From Sphingomonadaceae bacterium (GTDB lineage Bacteria > Pseudomonadota > Alphaproteobacteria > Sphingomonadales > Sphingomonadaceae): DNA of 8,542 nt. The notes under the pieces were generated by a model. It saw nothing but the letters and a program-made list of their open reading frames with translations, was not told the DNA's origin and searched no databases. The stretch lies in assembly GCA_004282995.1 (NCBI GenBank), contig SHLU01000096.1, forward strand, positions 1-8,542, given 5' to 3'. Below are positions 1-6,592 of the stretch, one piece after another (the first letter of the stretch is position 1; each line of letters begins with the position of its first letter). The position numbers were made by a program, and so were the translations under genes.

Positions 1-465
1 TTCCTGGGCCGATTCCCATAATCCTGCATGAGCAGGAAGCGCACCATAATGACTGCCAAGCGAACGCAATTTGCGGTCCAGCAGCGCAAAGTGCATCGCC
101 TCGTCAGCGGCAACCGACAGGAAATCATCGGTGAAATCGCGCGGCATTATGGCCCCGAACCGTCCGACGATGTCGAGGGCGAGATCGATAGCGACAAACT
201 CGATATGGGCCAGCGCGTGCCACAGCGCCAGACGCGAGCGTTCCGATCCGCCGCGCCCGCGTCGGGGCATCTGGTTGGGCGGCAGCAATTCCGGGCTGTC
301 GGGCCATGCGGGTCGGTCCGGCATGGCGATGTCGAACGACCATTCCAGTCGACCCTGCCGCCAGTTGCGCGCGAGATCGCGTGCAGCGAAGACCTTGGCG
401 GTCGGCTCGGCTGTCAGCAGCGCAGCCCGTATTGCTGCTGCGAGCGAGGGGCGGGTCGCGCTCAA
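1..465 (-). CDS. DUF455 family ferritin-like protein (C-terminal part cut by window edge)
   Basis: Reading the minus strand from a TTG at 465 gives 155 uninterrupted codons to the window edge. The protein resembles the DUF455/COG2833 ferritin-like family, whose biochemical role is not established. After an N-terminal helix come NWRQGRLEW (34-42), a proline-rich stretch with PPNQMPRRG (62-70), then the helical core. The core holds LWHALAHIEFVAIDLALD (81-98) and ADEAMHFALLD (120-130). Glu89 and the Glu122-x-x-His125 pair are placed like carboxylate/His metal ligands of a di-iron ferritin-like bundle; metal binding is inferred. From memory, family members are about 260-280 residues, so roughly the last 40% is missing. 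The TTG start overlaps the bcp stop by four bases (TTGA). The first in-frame ATG is codon 48, which would remove conserved sequence, so TTG is preferred. I see no good ribosome binding site, which suggests coupling to bcp translation. Confidence 0.8.
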   Translation of the reverse strand, partial: MSATRPSLAAAIRAALLTAEPTAKVFAARDLARNWRQGRLEWSFDIAMPDRPAWPDSPELLPPNQMPRRGRGGSERSRLALWHALAHIEFVAIDLALDIVGRFGAIMPRDFTDDFLSVAADEAMHFALLDRKLRSLGSHYGALPAHAGLWESAQE

Positions 466-935
466 AGCGCCTGTGCGGCGGCGAGCACCTCGTCGACGTG
501 CCCTTTGACCCGCACCTTGTCCCAGACCCGCGCGATGCGACCATCGGCATCGACCAGGTAGGTCGTGCGGACCATGCCCATGAAGGTCTTTCCGTACATC
601 TTCTTCTCGGTCCAGACGCCGAGAGCATCGGATAGTCCGCCCTCCTGGGCGTCGGTCGCGAGATCGACAGTCAGATCGTGCTTGGCGATGAAGTTCTGGT
701 GCTTTTTGGGTGAATCCTTGCTGATCCCCAGCAGCGCGCAACCGGCTTTTTCGAAGTCCGCTTTCGCTGCCGAAAATTCCTTGGCCTCGGTGGTGCACCC
801 GGGCGTATTGTCCTTGGGATAGAAAAACAAAACCAGCTTGCGCCCGCGATAGTCAGACGGCCGTATGCTTTCCCCATCGAGCGTTTCCATCGCGATATCA
901 GGCACCGGGTCGCCCTCGTGCGGTCGCGTATTCAT
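462..935 (-). CDS. bcp: Thioredoxin-dependent peroxiredoxin, Bcp/PrxQ type
   Basis: This 157-residue protein has the normal length and layout of a Bcp/PrxQ peroxiredoxin, which reduces H2O2 and organic hydroperoxides in the cytoplasm, usually with electrons from thioredoxin. The active-site motif is FYPKDNTPGCTTEAKEF (38-54). Cys47 is the peroxidatic cysteine, with Pro40, Thr44 and Arg123 (in VRTTYLVD) as expected catalytic partners. The thioredoxin-fold strands KLVLFFYP (33-40) and ALLGIS (67-72) and the motif GKTFMGMVRTTYLVDADG (115-132) fit the family. Many members, such as E. coli Bcp, have a resolving Cys five residues after the peroxidatic one (CxxxxC). Here that position is Lys52, and the only other cysteine is Cys66. 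The start ATG shares one base with the glnE stop (TGATG) and has GGAG eight bases upstream inside glnE. The gene therefore lies in the glnE-bcp-DUF455 operon. Confidence 0.95.
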   Translation of the reverse strand: MNTRPHEGDPVPDIAMETLDGESIRPSDYRGRKLVLFFYPKDNTPGCTTEAKEFSAAKADFEKAGCALLGISKDSPKKHQNFIAKHDLTVDLATDAQEGGLSDALGVWTEKKMYGKTFMGMVRTTYLVDADGRIARVWDKVRVKGHVDEVLAAAQAL

Positions 936-3622
936 CAGTCGATCTCCAATGTCTCGTCCAGAACCGATTGCCAGCCAGCGGCGATTTCGCGCCGGGCATC
1001 GCCCAATGCCGTCATGAGGGCTTCGGGTCCAGAGCAGCCGCAGGCCTCGGCAAGGATATCGCCGCCGCGCCCGGCGGGCATCTCTAGCCCCGGAGCGAGC
1101 AGCCGCGCACCCACGATCAACCGCGTTAACAGGTCATGCGCCTCGACCTGTGGATCGCTCAGCAAGCCTTTGCGGGCCAGAGAGCGACAGGCTTCGGCCA
1201 GGTCAGGTGTCAGCGCGATGCCGTCCCGCAATTGCAGGAAGTGCACCAGAAATTCGAGATCAACCAGTCCGCCGCGCTGCAGTTTGGCGTCGAGCGGACC
1301 CTTGGCCGGTTTGTGAAGCGCCATCTCCGCGCGCATCGTCAGGACCGCCTCGCGCAAGTCAGTCGCATCGCGCGGAGAGGTCAGCACCTCAGCCAGGATC
1401 GCGTCGACCTCGGCCGCTGCGTCGTTCGGCCCCGCCACCACGCGGGCCCGGGTGAGGGCCATGTGTTCCCAAGTCCAGGCTGCCTCGCGCTGGTACTTGG
1501 CGAAACTCTCGACGCTTACCGCCAGCGGACCCTGCGTACCCTGCGGCCGCAACCGCGTGTCAATTTCGTAAAGCGCTCCCTCGGCGGTAGGCACGCTCAG
1601 CGCGGCGCTGACCCGCTGGGCGAGCCGGTTGAAATAGAGCGTTGCCCCCAACGGGCGCCCGCCATCCGATTCGGTCGCCGTGTCTCCGGTGAAGAGGTAG
1701 ACGAGGTCGAGATCGGAGGCATGAGTCAGGGCCCGGCCGCCGAGCCTACCGAGGCCTATCACCACCATCTCGCCGCCCGGAACCCTGCCATGGGTGCGCG
1801 CAAACTCTTCCGCAGTCTCCTCGACCGCTACCTGCAGCGCAGCCTCTGCCACGCGGGAAAGGCCGGCAGCGATTTCAAGCGGATCATTTGCCGCTTCGAT
1901 CAACTGTACGCCGAGAGCGAACCGTTGTTCGCCGGTCACAATGCGAATCCGGTCGAGCAGCCGCTCGTAAGGCATGGCCGGATCGCCGCGCCGCATGGCT
2001 GCGGCAATGTCCTGAACCGGTGGTGGCAGGTCGAGCACGGTGCGGTCGATCAGCGTGTCGAGCAGTGCCGCATTACGCGCCAACTCATCCGCCAGCGGAG
2101 GGGCGAAGGCGAGGATGCGCAACATCTGGTCGAGTAACCCCGGACGGGCATCAAGCAGACGGAACAGGTTGATCGCGCTCGGCAGGTTTTCCAGCAGCCG
2201 CTCGAACCGCAACAAGGCACGGTCGGGTTCGGGCGCTGTCTCGAGGGCACTGACCATAGCGGGCAGGATGGCCCGGAAAGCGTCGAGCGCACTACTCGAC
2301 CGCAAGGTGCGATACCGACCGTCGAGCCAGCCCTCGATTCGGGTGGCGAGGCGGTGGGCGCTGTCCTGGTCGGCAGCGGTCAATTCAGCGGTGATCTCGG
2401 CCACGGGCCGCGCTCGTTCGGGGCTGGTTGTGGTTTCCAACAGGCGATCGAAACGGCGGCCGACGCGATCGGTCAACTCGGCCAACTCTTCGATCAGTGC
2501 TGAACCGTTTGCCAGTCCATCCAGCCGGGCGACGGCATCAAGCCGTTCGCCATCGGGCAGGCTGTGGGTTTGGCGATCGTTTATCATTTGCAGCCGGTGC
2601 TCGAGCACGCGGAGCCGATCATAGGCTTCGCCCAGCCCTTCGGCATCATCCGTCGAGACGATCCCAGCCTCGGCCAGTGCATCGAGCGCTGCGCGCGTTT
2701 CGCGTTGGCGCAGAGCCGGGTTGCGACCGCCATGGATTAGTTGGTGGGTCTGGGCAAAAAACTCTATCTCGCGAATTCCCCCACGAGCCTTTTTGAGGTC
2801 AAAGCCAGGACCGGGCACCTTGGGCCCCGAATAAACCTCGCGGATACGGCTGGTCAGCCGTCCGATATCTTCGATGGCGTTGAAATCGAGACTGCGACGC
2901 CAAACGAAGGGTGAGATGGCGTGGAGGAAGTCCCGCCCCGCCTCCACGTCCCCGGCACAGGCACGCGCGCGGATGAAGGCGGCCCGTTCCCACGCCAATG
3001 CCGAGCTTTCATAATGCGACAGTGCGGCATTGCGCGAAATGGCCAGCGGAGTGACTTCGGCAGCGGGCCGCAAGCGCAGGTCGACCCGGAAGACATAGCC
3101 TTCGTCGGTCACATCGGAGAGCAGCTTTACGATGTCGCGGGCATAGCGTTGCGCGGCTTCTCCTGGGCCGTCGCGTTCGCGGCGGGGCAGGCTCTCCGGG
3201 TCGAACAGCAGGATGGGGTCGATATCGGAACTGTAATTAAGCTCGCGTGCGCCGTGCTTGCCCAACGCCAGGGCGATAAAACCATCCGTGCCGCCGGTCT
3301 CGACACGCTTGGAGATGACCGAGGCGATGGCCCGGTCGAGCGCGCGGTCGGCGAGTGCAGAAAGCTCTTCCATCACACGCGCCAGCGGAAACGCGCCGGC
3401 CAAATCGCCGATGGCCAGTGCCACGGCATAGGCCAACCGCTCGCGACGCAGGCCGATGGCGGCATCGTCATGGGTGCCCTGTTCCAGCGCCCAGACCAGC
3501 GCCGCCTCTCCCTCACCGGCTTCCAGCAGCTTCGTGAGGTCCGGCTGGCGTTCGAGTCCGCGCGCAAGGAATGGGGCGTGAGCCCGGGCCCGTTCGAGAG
3601 CGGCTTGCCAATCGCCTTGCAT
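935..3622 (-). CDS. glnE: Bifunctional glutamine synthetase adenylyltransferase / adenylyl-removing enzyme
   Basis: GlnE attaches AMP to glutamine synthetase when nitrogen is plentiful and removes it by phosphorolysis when nitrogen is scarce, under control of PII proteins. The chosen ATG gives 895 residues, slightly below the approximately 940 typical of enteric GlnE. Both nucleotidyltransferase halves are present. The N-terminal adenylyl-removing domain has GKHGARELNYSSDID (121-135; Asp133, Asp135) with a third Asp at 181 in FRVDLRLRP. The C-terminal adenylyltransferase domain has GLGRLGGRALTHASDLD (623-639; Asp637, Asp639) with Asp688 in YEIDTRLRP. Each is followed by its helical segment, KKARGGIREIEFFAQ (277-291) and KLQRGGLVDLEFLVHFLQL (780-798). 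The frame stays open to a TTG at 3703, but family-like sequence begins at MQGDWQAALERARAH. The ATG at 3622 has AGGG seven bases upstream; ATGs at 3628 and 3643 are alternatives. No glnA or glnB is nearby. Confidence 0.95.
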   Translation of the reverse strand: MQGDWQAALERARAHAPFLARGLERQPDLTKLLEAGEGEAALVWALEQGTHDDAAIGLRRERLAYAVALAIGDLAGAFPLARVMEELSALADRALDRAIASVISKRVETGGTDGFIALALGKHGARELNYSSDIDPILLFDPESLPRRERDGPGEAAQRYARDIVKLLSDVTDEGYVFRVDLRLRPAAEVTPLAISRNAALSHYESSALAWERAAFIRARACAGDVEAGRDFLHAISPFVWRRSLDFNAIEDIGRLTSRIREVYSGPKVPGPGFDLKKARGGIREIEFFAQTHQLIHGGRNPALRQRETRAALDALAEAGIVSTDDAEGLGEAYDRLRVLEHRLQMINDRQTHSLPDGERLDAVARLDGLANGSALIEELAELTDRVGRRFDRLLETTTSPERARPVAEITAELTAADQDSAHRLATRIEGWLDGRYRTLRSSSALDAFRAILPAMVSALETAPEPDRALLRFERLLENLPSAINLFRLLDARPGLLDQMLRILAFAPPLADELARNAALLDTLIDRTVLDLPPPVQDIAAAMRRGDPAMPYERLLDRIRIVTGEQRFALGVQLIEAANDPLEIAAGLSRVAEAALQVAVEETAEEFARTHGRVPGGEMVVIGLGRLGGRALTHASDLDLVYLFTGDTATESDGGRPLGATLYFNRLAQRVSAALSVPTAEGALYEIDTRLRPQGTQGPLAVSVESFAKYQREAAWTWEHMALTRARVVAGPNDAAAEVDAILAEVLTSPRDATDLREAVLTMRAEMALHKPAKGPLDAKLQRGGLVDLEFLVHFLQLRDGIALTPDLAEACRSLARKGLLSDPQVEAHDLLTRLIVGARLLAPGLEMPAGRGGDILAEACGCSGPEALMTALGDARREIAAGWQSVLDETLEID
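944..947 (-). promoter_or_regulatory. Ribosome binding site of bcp inside the end of glnE
   Basis: On the minus strand GGAG lies eight bases before the bcp ATG at 935, within the last glnE codons. It supports the 935 start and shows that bcp can be initiated from within the glnE reading frame. This fits coupled translation across the one-base stop/start overlap. Confidence 0.65.
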
Positions 3623-3725
3623 TCCCATGCCCTGCCTTGGCATCAGGCAAGGTGCAAGCGCTCTTGCGCTGCCTTCGCGGCTTTGCGACAAGGCCGCCAG
3701 CAATCACAGAATATGGAATGCCTTC
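3623..3725. promoter_or_regulatory. Divergent intergenic region between glnE and the M28 peptidase gene
   Basis: This roughly 100-bp gap must carry the promoters of both the glnE operon (leftward) and the peptidase-aguA pair (rightward), unless either is read through. I could not place a convincing -35/-10 pair on either strand; a TTGCGA at about 3684 followed by an AT-rich AGAATATGG near 3708 is the best rightward candidate and is weak. The region holds small inverted repeats: TGCCT/AGGCA (3633-3637 with 3645-3649), CCTTG/CAAGG (3635-3639 with 3648-3652) and AGCGC/GCGCT (3657-3661 with 3666-3670). The first two cover the glnE ribosome binding site. Confidence 0.4.
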
Positions 3726-5414
3726 ATGAAACGCATGATCCTTGCTGCTTCGGCAGCGCTTACGCTCGCGGCCTGTAACGGCGACTTGTCGAGCGCCGGC
3801 GACGCTTCTCTCGACATTCCCGATGTCGAGGACGGCGATATCAGCCAGCAAACGATGATCGACATCACCCGCACACTGTCATCCGACGAATTCGAAGGCC
3901 GGATGCCGGGTACGCCAGGCGAAGAAAAGACGGTCGCGCTGCTGATCGAGAAGTTCCAGCAGGCTGGCCTGCAGCCGGGTAATGGTGACAGCTGGGTGCA
4001 GGAAGTGCCGCTGGTCGAGATAACCGGCAAGGATTTTGCTCCGCTCAAGATCAAGGGCAATGGCGTCGATCTGTCGCTGGATTTTGCGAAAGACTGGGTC
4101 GGTGTGACCTACCAGGAACAGGTCAAGACTTCGGTTAATGACAGTGAACTGGTCTTCGTCGGCTACGGCATCAACGCGCCCGAGCGTGAGTGGAACGATT
4201 ACAAGGACATCGACATGAAGGGCAAAACCGCCCTGATTCTCGTCAATGATCCCGACTTCGATACCGAGGGTCTGGAAGGCACCTTCAACGGCAAGGCGAT
4301 GACCTATTACGGTCGCTGGACCTACAAATACGAGGAAGCCGGCAAGCAGGGGGCGACCGCTGCCCTTGTGATCCACGACACCGAGCCTGCTTCCTATGGC
4401 TGGAACGTGGTCGAAAGTTCGTGGTCGGGTCCGCAGGCCTATGCCCAGCGCGGCGCCAATGCGCCCAAGATGACGCAGATGAACGGCTGGGTTCAGAACG
4501 ATGCTGCGCGCCAGATCATCGAAGCTGCGGGCAAGGATTTCGATGCCCTGATGGAGGCAGCGAAAAAGCCGGGGTTCAAGCCGGTGCCGCTGGGCGTGAC
4601 CGCGTCCACCGCCTTCCGGAATGACATCCGCACTTTCAAATCGCAGAACGTGATCGGCGTTCTGCCTGGGTCGGAGCGGCCTGACGAATATGTCATGCAC
4701 ACCGCGCACTGGGATCACTTGGGCCGCTGCACTCCTGCGGATGACGGTGACGACATCTGCAACGGCGCAGTCGACAACGCCACCGGCACTGCGGCGCTCG
4801 TCGCTCTCGCCGAAGCGCACGCCAAAGCGGGGCCGCCAGCACGCAGCCTGGTTTTCCTGGCCGTGACAGCCGAAGAATCGGGTTTGCTCGGCGCCGACTA
4901 CTACGCTGCCAACCCGGTCTTCCCGCTCAACCAGACAGTTGGCGGCATCAACATGGACGCATTCCTGGTCGGGGGGCCGTCAAATGACGTGACTGTGGTC
5001 GGACCGGGCAAGTCCAAGCTCGATGACTTCCTCAACAAGGCGCTCGATTCCGATGGCCGGGTGGCAACGCCCAATCCTTCGCCCGAGGCCGGCTATTATT
5101 ATCGCTCGGACCACTTCGCGTTCGCCAAGCGCGGCGTACCGATGCTTTATGTCGATGGCGGCGAAGACCTGAAGGAAGGTGGGCGAGAAGCCGGCGAAGC
5201 CCTTGCCAAGGACTATCGCGACAACCGTTATCACGGCCCCAAGGACGAGTTCAGCGAAGACTGGGACTGGTCGGGCGTGATGCAGGACCTGCAATTGTTC
5301 TATCGCATCGGCCGGATGCTCGCGCAGAGCGAAAGCTGGCCCAACTGGAACGAGGGTGACGAATTCAAGGCCACCCGTGACGAAAGCTGTGCCGCCGGCC
5401 AACAGGGCTGCTAG
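3726..5414 (+). CDS. M28 family metallopeptidase, lipoprotein with PA-like insert
   Basis: This 562-residue protein is a di-zinc M28 (aminopeptidase Y/PSMA-like) peptidase, probably releasing amino acids or small peptides outside the cytoplasm. It starts MKRMILAASAALTLAAC, a lipoprotein signal with Cys17 as the lipidated residue. The +2 residue is Asn, which by enteric rules favours outer-membrane sorting. A protease-associated-like domain occupies about 125-265 (FVGYGINAPEREWNDY at 144-159). The catalytic domain carries the expected ligands: His328 and Asp330 in TAHWDHLG, Asp350 in GAVDNATG, Glu383/Glu384 in TAEESG, Asp411 in NMDAF and His463 in RSDHFAFAKRGVP. Cys335/Cys345 flank an acidic loop, and another Cys pair lies at the extreme C-terminus (555, 562). 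The frame is open from 3627, but only the 3726 ATG gives a proper signal peptide; its ribosome binding site (GGA, eight bases upstream) is weak. Substrate is unknown. aguA follows after 33 bp. Confidence 0.92.
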   Translation: MKRMILAASAALTLAACNGDLSSAGDASLDIPDVEDGDISQQTMIDITRTLSSDEFEGRMPGTPGEEKTVALLIEKFQQAGLQPGNGDSWVQEVPLVEITGKDFAPLKIKGNGVDLSLDFAKDWVGVTYQEQVKTSVNDSELVFVGYGINAPEREWNDYKDIDMKGKTALILVNDPDFDTEGLEGTFNGKAMTYYGRWTYKYEEAGKQGATAALVIHDTEPASYGWNVVESSWSGPQAYAQRGANAPKMTQMNGWVQNDAARQIIEAAGKDFDALMEAAKKPGFKPVPLGVTASTAFRNDIRTFKSQNVIGVLPGSERPDEYVMHTAHWDHLGRCTPADDGDDICNGAVDNATGTAALVALAEAHAKAGPPARSLVFLAVTAEESGLLGADYYAANPVFPLNQTVGGINMDAFLVGGPSNDVTVVGPGKSKLDDFLNKALDSDGRVATPNPSPEAGYYYRSDHFAFAKRGVPMLYVDGGEDLKEGGREAGEALAKDYRDNRYHGPKDEFSEDWDWSGVMQDLQLFYRIGRMLAQSESWPNWNEGDEFKATRDESCAAGQQGC

Positions 5415-5434
5415 GCTTCTTTCCAGAACACAGC

Positions 5435-5440
5435 AGGGAG
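5435..5440 (+). promoter_or_regulatory. Ribosome binding site of aguA
   Basis: AGGGAG sits seven bases before the ATG at 5448, an ideal spacing, in the 33-bp gap after the peptidase stop. It fixes the aguA start over the ATG at codon 5. The gap contains no hairpin with a T run, so read-through from the peptidase gene is likely. Confidence 0.75.
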
Positions 5441-5447
5441 CCGGTCC

Positions 5448-6428
5448 ATGTCTATCCTCATGCCGCCCGAATGGGCGCCGCAGGACTGGTTGTGGATCGG
5501 TTTCCCGCATCTGGCCGAGGAATGGCCGGATAGCCTCGAGCGCGCGCAGGAGCAGATCGCGGCATTTGCCAATGCTGTTGCCGAAAGCGGACAGGAAGTG
5601 CGGCTGCTCGTCCGTGACGAGGCCAGCGGGGCGCGCGCACGAGCTCTGGTTTCGGGCAGGGTCCGGCTCGAACAACGCAGGTTCGGCGATATCTGGCTGC
5701 GCGATACAGGGCCGCTGGTGCGCGGTGACGGGTCAGCGCTGCGTTGCGGGTTCAATGGCTGGGGCGGCAAATACGAGATGCCCGGCGACGAGGTTATTGG
5801 TGCCGATCTGGCCCGAGATGCCGGCTTGACCCTAGTCGAACGCAACTGGATCCTGGAGGGTGGCGCGATCGATGGCGATGGCACCGGGCTTGCCGTTACC
5901 ACCGAGCAGTGCCTGCTCAATCCCAACCGCAATCCCCACATGACACGCGCCGATATCGAGGCGGCGCTGGCAAAAGACCTGGGCTTTGATCGGGTGCTTT
6001 GGCTTGGCGAGGGACTGGTCAATGATCACACCGATGGCCATGTCGACAATCTGGCGCGCTTCTTCGCGCCGGGTCGCCTGTGCCTTCCTGGTGCGACGGG
6101 TAGGGACGATCCCAACGCCGCGATCTATCGCGATGCGAAAGAGCGGGCCGAGGCCGCCGGGGTAGAGGTGGCGGAAATCCCTTCGCCCGGACGCATCGAG
6201 CGCGCAGGCCGGATCGAGCCGGCCAGCTACGCCAATTTCACCATCACTACGCAGCTCGTCATAGTGCCGACTTTCGGATCGACGTATGACTCCGACGGGG
6301 TCGCCGCAGTTGCCGCGCTGTTTCCTGACCGTCCCACGATCGGCTTGCCGGCCGATGCCGTATTGGCGGGTGGTGGGGGTTTCCACTGTGCCAGCCAGCA
6401 GATGCCCCGGCTGGAGCTGAATTCTTAA
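5448..6428 (+). CDS. aguA: Agmatine deiminase (agmatine iminohydrolase)
   Basis: This 326-residue protein belongs to the guanidino-group-modifying superfamily, Porphyromonas-type peptidyl-arginine deiminase/agmatine deiminase family. It would convert agmatine to N-carbamoylputrescine and ammonia in the cytoplasm, a step from arginine to putrescine. Visible motifs are the N-terminal MPPEWAPQDWLWIGFPH, GDIWLRDTGP (80-89, substrate-binding Asp86), LEGGAIDGDGTG (136-147, Glu137), NDHTDGHVDNLARF (192-205, catalytic His198 and Asp200), PTFGSTYDSDGVAA (274-287) and GGGGFHCASQQMP (308-320, nucleophile Cys314). All expected catalytic residues are present and there is no signal peptide, so a cytoplasmic agmatine deiminase is more likely than a secreted peptidyl-arginine deiminase. 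It is somewhat shorter than the roughly 340-370 residues I would expect. The usual partner, N-carbamoylputrescine amidase (aguB), is not in this window. The start is supported by a strong AGGGAG. Confidence 0.9.
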   Translation: MSILMPPEWAPQDWLWIGFPHLAEEWPDSLERAQEQIAAFANAVAESGQEVRLLVRDEASGARARALVSGRVRLEQRRFGDIWLRDTGPLVRGDGSALRCGFNGWGGKYEMPGDEVIGADLARDAGLTLVERNWILEGGAIDGDGTGLAVTTEQCLLNPNRNPHMTRADIEAALAKDLGFDRVLWLGEGLVNDHTDGHVDNLARFFAPGRLCLPGATGRDDPNAAIYRDAKERAEAAGVEVAEIPSPGRIERAGRIEPASYANFTITTQLVIVPTFGSTYDSDGVAAVAALFPDRPTIGLPADAVLAGGGGFHCASQQMPRLELNS

Positions 6429-6459
6429 CTGCTTGTTAGGGCGAAGCCGTCACCTTGCA

Positions 6460-6476
6460 GAGCATGACACATGCTC
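6460..6476. repeat. Perfect 7-bp inverted repeat downstream of aguA
   Basis: GAGCATG, spacer ACA, then CATGCTC: a perfect 7-bp stem with a 3-base loop, extendable by GC/GC if one A (6459) is bulged. It starts 32 bases after the aguA stop. No T run follows on the plus strand (the next bases are GCGCCGTCGCC), so it is not an intrinsic terminator by itself. It may be an RNA 3'-end stabilising hairpin, a pause site or a small operator. Confidence 0.55.
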
Positions 6477-6508
6477 GCGCCGTCGCCATCGTCCATACTG
6501 CCGCCGAA

Positions 6509-6556
6509 GAGCTGCGCGGGGCGATTGTCTGTGCCTGCGCGCTCAGCCTTATTTTT
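6509..6556 (+). terminator. Probable rho-independent terminator for the peptidase-aguA transcript
   Basis: The left arm is GAGC (6509-6512), a bulged T, GCGC (6514-6517), a bulged G and GGGC (6519-6522). It pairs with GCCT (6533-6536), GCGC (6537-6540) and GCTC (6541-6544) across a 10-base loop. That gives about 12 base pairs, one of them G-T. TTATTTTT follows at 6549-6556, four bases after the stem. The two bulges and the short gap before the T run make it imperfect, but position and orientation fit the end of the rightward transcript. Confidence 0.45.
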
Positions 6557-6592
6557 GCAGCGAGCTGGCAACCATTTTGATCGCTCGGGCGA

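Larger units (their letters stand above)
6429..6592. other. Convergent intergenic region between aguA and the TauE/SafE gene
   Basis: These 164 bp lie between two genes that converge. I found no credible gene here: short open frames are extensions of shadow frames and lack family features. It contains the 6460-6476 inverted repeat, the 6509-6556 terminator candidate, and a short stem ATCGC/GCGAT (6580-6584 with 6589-6593) that overlaps the TauE/SafE stop codon. No T run follows on the minus strand, so the leftward transcript has no clear terminator. Confidence 0.6.

Noticed and set aside
1136..2137. Long plus-strand open frame of 333 codons inside glnE
   Set aside because: It is antisense to glnE, whose motifs are complete throughout this stretch. 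The frame's protein is low in recognisable features and arises from GC-rich codon bias.
3657..3670. AGCGC/GCGCT inverted repeat as an operator in the divergent region
   Set aside because: A 5-bp GC-rich repeat with a 4-base spacer is expected by chance in DNA of this composition, and nothing ties it to a regulator.
3879..4820. Minus-strand open frame of 313 codons opposite the M28 peptidase
   Set aside because: The plus-strand peptidase has all its zinc ligands and a signal peptide; the antisense frame shows no family motif and is a shadow of codon bias.
4980..5675. Minus-strand open frame of 231 codons spanning the peptidase-aguA junction
   Set aside because: It crosses two clear plus-strand genes and their intergenic ribosome binding site, with no recognisable domain.
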